The position numbers and the translations under genes were made by a program. Source: Owenia fusiformis (taxonomy: Eukaryota; Annelida; Polychaeta; Sabellida; Oweniidae). From it: a DNA stretch of 64,000 nt. Where the stretch lies: positions 15,610,822 through 15,674,821 of the forward strand of contig CAIIXF020000008.1 of the NCBI GenBank assembly GCA_903813345.2. Reading direction: 5' to 3'. Positions 58,483-64,000 of this stretch are shown here, one piece after another. The first letter of the stretch is position 1; each line of letters opens with the position of its first letter. A model generated the notes under the pieces. That model worked only from the letters and a program-made list of their open reading frames with translations. It did not search any database and was not told where the DNA came from.

Positions 58483-60918
58483 CTACAAGGCATAAGTAAG
58501 TTTCTGAGGAGATACAATGTCTACAAATATGTCATATATAGGCCTTGGAAAATCTCCTCTCTCAACCAATGCTGCGAGATGGTCAATACCATATGCTTCT
58601 CTAACGGCCATTGCTGCTATATGCTCAAGCCTGATTTCCCTGGGGTATTGCTGCAGGAGACACTTAAAGGCTGTGCTATAAATCTTTGCTATATCCTCAT
58701 CTGGGGTTTGGAGAATCGACATGATGTAATTTACTTTATTGTTTGTAATGACACTGAACTGGTCAATATCGGCGTGGTTGTTTGTCAGAATCAATCTGAT
58801 TTCACTGACTAGTCTGAACACACATTGCCGGCAGCTGTATTGGTGTAGCATGGTATAGAGGAATATGATGTATTCATAAAATCTGTAGTACATTTTGACG
58901 TCGCTTATGACACCACTTGGTATTTTACATAAGTCTAAAGTTGCACCTTTCACTAGGAGGAGCTTGACTAAATCTCTGGTATTGCTAAATGATCCTCGCT
59001 CTAGTTTACGCATCGGAAAATTTGTCAGGGCATATGACATTGCAGTCTGACCACGGATTGTTCTTGCATTGATATCAACTCCTTTGGCAAGAACTTGCTC
59101 ACTACAGTTGTAACAGCCACTCTTGCAGGTAAACATAAGAGCATTTATGCCATCTTGGTCAGTTATGTTGACGTCAGCCCCAGCAGCTATCAGTCTTATA
59201 ACAGCAGAACATTGGTGTTTCGGCATACTTCCATACATCAAAGCATTCTTGCCATTTAGGTCAGTGTCATCCAGCAATGCTCCATGGTTTATTGTTTTCT
59301 CCATGAAATCAGTATTTCCATCTCTTGCAAATATCATCAATGGAGTTTGGCCCCTAGAATCTTTACAATTCACATGGACATAGACTCTACTGAGAAGGGT
59401 GTTGATGGGGATTTTAAAATTCTTCTCTATCAAGGTTGTCAGCAAGCTCACAGTTTGTTTAGGAGAGTAAAGCTCTGAAGCACCAGCATTTAGCAGATCA
59501 TCAATAATTCCCTCTACATCCTGATGGTCTGTTCCCATATGGTCAAGAGTATGATATAAAGGAGTTTGACCCCATTTGTCAGTTGCATTAACACTTGAAC
59601 CATTAACCACTAAAGTTTTCATTATCATTCGCTTAGAAGCATCACTTATGCACTTATACTCGATCATCAGTGGTGTTCTTCCTTCACTATCAGAACAATT
59701 CACATCAGCTCCATTTTTCAACAGAACCTCAGCAACCGCAGTGCATCCTTTCATACAAGCATATACCAATGCTGTGTTTCCGTCTTTATCACAAGCTTCA
59801 ATATCAGCTTTATTGTCTAATAATAACTGACAAATGTTTTTTTCATTTTGACATAACATCAGTGGTGTTCTTTCTCGGATATTAGAACAATTAACATCAG
59901 CTCCATGTCTAACCAGAACCTCAGCAACCTCGGTGCGTCCACTATTACAAGCATGTGACAATGCTGTGTGTCCATCTTCGTCACGAGCTTCAATATCAGC
60001 TTGATGGTCCAATAATAACTGACAAAGGTTTTTATTTTGACATGACATCAGTGGTGTTATACTTCCAATATCAAAACAATTCACATCAGCTCTATGTTTA
60101 ATGAGAACCTCAGCAACTTCATTGCTTCCTTCACTACAAGCAAGTAACAATGCTGTATTTCCATAATGATCACAAGCTTCAGTATCAGCTTTATGGTCCA
60201 ATAATAACTTACAAATGTTTCCACTTTGACAATACATTAGTGGTGTTTTTCTTTTGCTATCGGAACAATTTGTATTAGCTCTATGTTTAATGAGAACCTC
60301 AGCAACCTCAGGGTCTCCTTCATCACAAGCATGTAGCAATGCTGTATTTCCATCATCGTCAGTAGCTTCAATATCAGCTTTATGGTCCAATAATAACTGA
60401 CAAAGGTTTCCATTTTGACATAACATCAGTGGCGTTCTCCATAGGATATCAGTACAATTCACATCAGCTCCATGCTTCACCAGAACCTCAGCAACCTCAG
60501 TGTTTCCATCATGACAAGCATGTAACAATGCTGTGTTTCCACCTTCATCACAAGCTTCAAAATCAGCTCCATTCTGAATTAGGATTTTCAAACACTCTGT
60601 AGCATTAAAGTATGTGCTTAGCTGCAGTGGTGTTAGAGTGTATTTTGTAAATTCTTTGATTTTTAATTGTTGTTCTATGAGTTCAACATTTTGTTTAAAT
60701 ATACTACTAAGAATATCTTCACGATTTTTTTGAATTGTATGTTCGATACATTCCTTCCCTTTGAATGATGAGAAATCTAGTTCATTTGTTCTAATCTTCT
60801 CTTCTATGAAGAGGTTTAAAAAATGTGGGTTGACATTCTGTCTGTCTGTTCTGATATAGCTATTTAGGCGTGAGTATGCATCCTTTGTTTGCTGTTCCTC
60901 TTGAGATTTTGAAGCCAT
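58483..60918 (-). CDS. Ankyrin-repeat protein with C-terminal SOCS-box-like motif, 811 aa, single coding exon
   Basis: The N-terminal 90 residues are helical and polar. Residues about 95-660 are ankyrin repeats. Between 118 and about 420 they form a super-repeat of 63 residues (units start at 118, 181, 244, 307 and 371), each a full 33-residue ankyrin repeat (GNTALLHAC..G..EVAEVL) plus a shortened 30-residue one (TPLMLCQ.GN.CQLLLDHKAD). Residues 759-799 read like a SOCS box: a BC-box LEHIAAMAV (L-x3-A-x3-V), then a Cul5-box-like FPRP. Together this suggests an ASB-type substrate receptor for an Elongin/Cullin-5 ubiquitin ligase, but this is inference, and ankyrin repeats alone would only imply protein binding. 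The ATG at 60918 (TTATTATGG) is the first in frame after an acceptor. The whole CDS is intronless, and it lies opposite to WDR81, possibly inside a WDR81 intron. Confidence 0.93.
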   Translation of the reverse strand: MASKSQEEQQTKDAYSRLNSYIRTDRQNVNPHFLNLFIEEKIRTNELDFSSFKGKECIEHTIQKNREDILSSIFKQNVELIEQQLKIKEFTKYTLTPLQLSTYFNATECLKILIQNGADFEACDEGGNTALLHACHDGNTEVAEVLVKHGADVNCTDILWRTPLMLCQNGNLCQLLLDHKADIEATDDDGNTALLHACDEGDPEVAEVLIKHRANTNCSDSKRKTPLMYCQSGNICKLLLDHKADTEACDHYGNTALLLACSEGSNEVAEVLIKHRADVNCFDIGSITPLMSCQNKNLCQLLLDHQADIEARDEDGHTALSHACNSGRTEVAEVLVRHGADVNCSNIRERTPLMLCQNEKNICQLLLDNKADIEACDKDGNTALVYACMKGCTAVAEVLLKNGADVNCSDSEGRTPLMIEYKCISDASKRMIMKTLVVNGSSVNATDKWGQTPLYHTLDHMGTDHQDVEGIIDDLLNAGASELYSPKQTVSLLTTLIEKNFKIPINTLLSRVYVHVNCKDSRGQTPLMIFARDGNTDFMEKTINHGALLDDTDLNGKNALMYGSMPKHQCSAVIRLIAAGADVNITDQDGINALMFTCKSGCYNCSEQVLAKGVDINARTIRGQTAMSYALTNFPMRKLERGSFSNTRDLVKLLLVKGATLDLCKIPSGVISDVKMYYRFYEYIIFLYTMLHQYSCRQCVFRLVSEIRLILTNNHADIDQFSVITNNKVNYIMSILQTPDEDIAKIYSTAFKCLLQQYPREIRLEHIAAMAVREAYGIDHLAALVERGDFPRPIYDIFVDIVSPQKLTYAL

Positions 60919-60947
60919 AATAAGTCCACAATTTTGGAATAATCTAG
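60919..60947 (-). promoter_or_regulatory. 3' splice acceptor and 5'UTR leader of the ankyrin gene
   Basis: On the minus strand, TTTTCTTTTTTTCTAG ends at 60944, and the 25 bases from 60943 lead to the ATG. This is a textbook polypyrimidine tract plus AG, so the coding exon is probably joined to an upstream untranslated exon that I cannot locate. Confidence 0.6.
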
Positions 60948-61129
60948 AAAAAAAGAAAATAAATATTAAAGGACCTGTTGCAGATTCTATTACTGTCTCC
61001 CCATGAAAAAATATAAATTCACCTGATATTTCAAAATGAATGTACTGGTTTTACGTATCTACCAAAATTTCACAAGTAGTAGGAATTCTTTACAAGGTCA
61101 AAAATAAGATAAATCACACTGCAATAATG

Positions 61130-61606
61130 TCTATCTATTACTCTCTTATATATAGCCATATAAATTATTGTATTCTTATCTAGGGAACAGCAACTAAGCC
61201 CTATTGTTTCAAATACTGAAAGTACAAAAAAGATTCTTAAGACTAATTACAAACAGTGTTAGAACAGACAATTCCTCTCTACAATTTAAGAAAATAAAGA
61301 TACTTAAATTAGAAGATATTCATAAGCTAAATGTTGGTATTTTTGTATTTAATTGTCTCAAATGACCTAAATAATTTCCTCAAACTTTATTCTATGACTA
61401 CTTCATATCAAATGCTCAAACTCATAGTCATGGACACGTTATAGATTCAATCTTAGAGCTAATCAATTTAAATCTATATTTTGACAAAGGAGCATTAAGT
61501 ACATAAGACAAACAGCATGGAATAAATTACCTGAAACTTTAAACATCTGAATTCTAGAAATAAATTTAAGTCAGATTTGAAAAAGTATTATCTGGACAAG
61601 TATTAA
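61130..61606 (+). pseudogene. Decayed LINE reverse transcriptase, C-terminal end
   Basis: Conceptual reading in shifting frames shows wording typical of the end of non-LTR retrotransposon ORF2: SLIYSHINYC near 61145, QKRFLRLITNS near 61225, ILKLEDIHKLNVGIF near 61300, WNKLPETL near 61522 and FKSDLKKYYLDKY followed by TAA at 61604. Several stops and frameshifts interrupt it, so it is dead. The clade (CR1, jockey or related) cannot be set from this fragment. Confidence 0.8.
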
Positions 61607-62459
61607 ATTGATCTATATAACATTTAGCTATATGTGCTTATATATATGTATATCCTTTCTCTTCTTTGACTTCTCCTAACTTTCTATCTTTAAAAACAGT
61701 TATATCTTGTCATCTTGATTAATACAATTATGTAATATAATCATATGTAACTATATACACCCACATGGGTGTCAGTTGCCTGTACATTGAACATTGATAT
61801 AATTGATGAATAAACAACTATGCAAACTGTAAAAACATGTATGTGTACACTAGTATCTTGTTGACCTATATTCAGCACTGTATTGATTAATGGGCCACTT
61901 ATTAGGTCAATATCCAATCATAAAGTGCATAGAAGTGCAGATGCTAAATCAGGTGTCTGTTTTTGTGTCTGTCAAAATCCATTTGCATCCTCTGCATCCC
62001 TCCATCTTATCCAAATATGTTATTAATCAATGAAATGTAATAGTATTATCTTTGGATTTACAAAGTTGTATGACATTTGATAAGTGTAAAAGTTGTTTTT
62101 GGAGCATTTTTCTACAGTGATCTTGTAGGAAAAATATGAAAAAATGTATAATCTTTTAATTTAAAGGATGACCTGAAGCAACCATCAAGCTTTGCACATC
62201 TGATGTGATATACCATTTGTGTCATATTGTGAAATTATGTAGTTCCCCTTCCTTTTGTTGTTCGGAGCTATCCTTGCCTTTGGTGGTAATTAGAAAATAC
62301 CGGACACGGAAAATGCATGAAAGGGGTCCCAGAGGGTAAATAACAGCATGCAGAAAATTACACTTAAGTTGAGGTAGACCAGACTGACCAGTGTAGATGT
62401 CCATCCAGTATCTCTACAGGATGGAGTTTTCATGAGTACTAATCAGTATTAATCATGCA

Positions 62460-62850
62460 TTAAGGTTATTCTTTCCAAACAACATTTTTGAAAAAATGCT
62501 ATACCTGCACATGTTATTTTCTCGTACAAAATAAAGCATGAAGGCATGTGTGTATTTCCTTGCTTTTTTCAGGAAAGTATCATTACATTGTCTTCTCTAA
62601 GTAAACTTAGTAAGTGGTCAATGGAAATCCAGTGTTACCGAGAAACTTGGAGAAGAAATTTGGAAATTTGGAAAGGTGGCCATTTTGAATGATTTTTCTT
62701 GAAATATCAGCATTTCCTGGAGTTGTCATTGACCTGTCACCAGGTTTACTAAAAGAAGACATTGCAAGGATACTTTCCTGAAAAAAGCAAGGAAATACAC
62801 ACATGCCTTCATACTTTATTTTGTACAAGAAAATAACATGCGTAGGTGAT
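62460..62850. mobile_element. TTAA foldback family, third copy
   Basis: It starts TTAAGG and contains ATACCTGCACATGTTATTTT, with the inverted arm returning at 62735-62840 (TACTTTCCTGAAAAAAGCAA, AAAATAACATGCG). The right end is eroded, so the second TTAA is not seen. Confidence 0.8.
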
Positions 62851-63406
62851 TCAAATTACTTTCTTTTTACAACCTCATATAGTATAGCTCAAAAGCATAT
62901 GATGACAAAACTGACACCCTCCAAAGATTTTTCAAATATTCATGCACTTACCAGTAATATATGTTGGTGTAGTAAACTTTGTATTACTGTTTTAAGTCGA
63001 TATTGCTTTTACACTTTATACAGTCTGTTTCTTGGTATTTTTTAACTAATAAGGGGGTTACCCTTGTTCAGTTCAAACTGAGGCTGGAGTTTTTTGGAGA
63101 GTCCCTTTAATATTGAGTTTTGATTTTACAGTTGTGTCATGTTGACTCCAAACACAAACATGCAATAAATATCAATCTTAATCATATAATACAAGGTTGA
63201 CCTGTCGGAAACCTTGGGTCCAATTGTGAGGAAATAAGTCACATCTTCAAACATTTTATCATGTCACTGATGGGTCTGATGATGCTACACCTTGTATCAC
63301 AGATGATATCAATACATTTATGGGTTCAAAGTGTTAACCTGATACTTAGAATTAGTCTAAATTGAACTTATAAACAAAAGATGAGACTTCTTCTTTACCA
63401 TTTTTA

Positions 63407-63700
63407 TGTCACCACCAGAAGTTATGACACATTGTTATACTGTATTCTTCAACTTTTTTGTGGATGGCAGTTGGTGGTTGGTGTTCAGCTGTAGCAAATG
63501 TAACAAATGGCAGGTGATGACATTTTGTATGTTGGTTGATGCCTTGTGATGTGGTTGACACTGATACGAAAAATAGCATTTTATGTAAATTTTAAGTGTA
63601 CGTCAAGTACCCAATCAACAGTTACCATAGCAACCATATTTTAAACACAGGTTACTCATAACTTTTGACTCTTTCAAATGTCTGTTGATAGTCTAGTTCT
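63407..63700. repeat. GTCACCACC repeat copy
   Basis: GTCACCACCAGAAGTTATGAC followed by ACATTGTTAT resembles 44238 and 38856. The downstream sequence is T/G-rich with repeated GGTTGGTG words. Confidence 0.55.
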
Positions 63701-63866
63701 TCCAAGTCTCACAGCATGACTCTAAATACACTCTTTAAACAAGAATATAGGTGAGTGTCCGCTGTCCAATTTTTATTGGCCCACCCTATATACTATTTTT
63801 AGCTGGATGTTAAGGATTATGGTATATGCTTTTTGGCTCACACAGTGAGCCTATGGGATCGACCAG

Positions 63867-63932
63867 GCGTCCATCCGTCCGTTGGTCCATCCGTCCGTCA
63901 GTCCATCCGTCTGTTGGTCCGTCCGTCAACAT
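63867..63932. repeat. GTCCATCCGTCC simple repeat
   Basis: Irregular tandem GTCCRTCCGTC units follow GGCTCACACAGTGAGCCTAT, itself a small palindrome at 63834. Low complexity, no gene. Confidence 0.8.
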
Positions 63933-64000
63933 TGGCCGCACAAATTAAAATTGCTATTCGGATTGAGTCATATCCACATTCATTTTATGCATATCCACTA

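Larger units (their letters stand above)
60944..64000. other. Region right of the ankyrin gene
   Basis: No intact gene and no WDR81 exon found. It holds the LINE remnant at 61130-61606, a foldback at 62460-62850, a GTCACCACC repeat at 63407 and GTCC-rich simple repeats at 63867-63932. Confidence 0.6.

Noticed and set aside
57958-58517. Pro/Phe/His-rich ORFs on the minus strand
   Set aside because: Three overlapping frames all come from the G-rich minisatellite, so none is a credible protein.
59123-59885. Plus-strand ORFs opposite the ankyrin gene
   Set aside because: Shadow frames of the ankyrin coding sequence, with no domains.

Overview
This is a eukaryotic, AT-rich window from an animal genome, probably a marine invertebrate. 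A lophotrochozoan such as a mollusc is my best guess, at low confidence: it rests on intron density, short foldback elements and the look of the proteins. Genes are split into short exons with GT/AG introns, there are no operons, and most of the DNA is intron or intergenic sequence full of small inverted-repeat elements.

Layout. (1) 25-28099, minus strand: part of a spectrin-repeat protein gene that continues past position 1. Five exons join in frame (605 codons), and a possible alternative first coding exon lies at 13306-13341. Its introns, up to about 22 kb, hold minisatellites and foldback elements. (2) 28100-36435: no recognised gene, and the densest cluster of large foldback elements, including a 1.9 kb palindrome with a TTAA-flanked element inserted in one arm. 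(3) 36436-47232, plus strand: a complete five-exon gene for the HIF prolyl hydroxylase EGLN (PHD2/EGL-9 type), with an N-terminal MYND zinc finger and the full Fe(II)/2-oxoglutarate catalytic set. (4) 47233-52028: intergenic, with repeats only. (5) 52029-57676, plus strand: the first five coding exons of WDR81, an endosomal BEACH/WD40 protein; the rest lies beyond the window or after the next gene. (6) 58483-60943, minus strand: an intronless 811-residue ankyrin-repeat ORF ending in a SOCS-box-like motif, preceded by a probable 5'UTR intron. It is either nested in a WDR81 intron or lies beyond a broken WDR81. (7) 60944-64000: a decayed LINE reverse transcriptase 3' end, further foldback elements and simple repeats.

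The genes have no shared pathway that I can see: oxygen sensing (EGLN), endosomal trafficking (WDR81), a possible ubiquitin-ligase adaptor (ankyrin/SOCS) and a cytoskeletal or scaffold protein (spectrin repeats). The most notable points are a degenerate copy of part of WDR81 exon 4 in the preceding intron, a WDR81 kinase-like segment that keeps the catalytic-loop Asp and Asn but not DFG, the 63-residue super-repeat of the ankyrin protein, and the number and nesting of palindromic elements.
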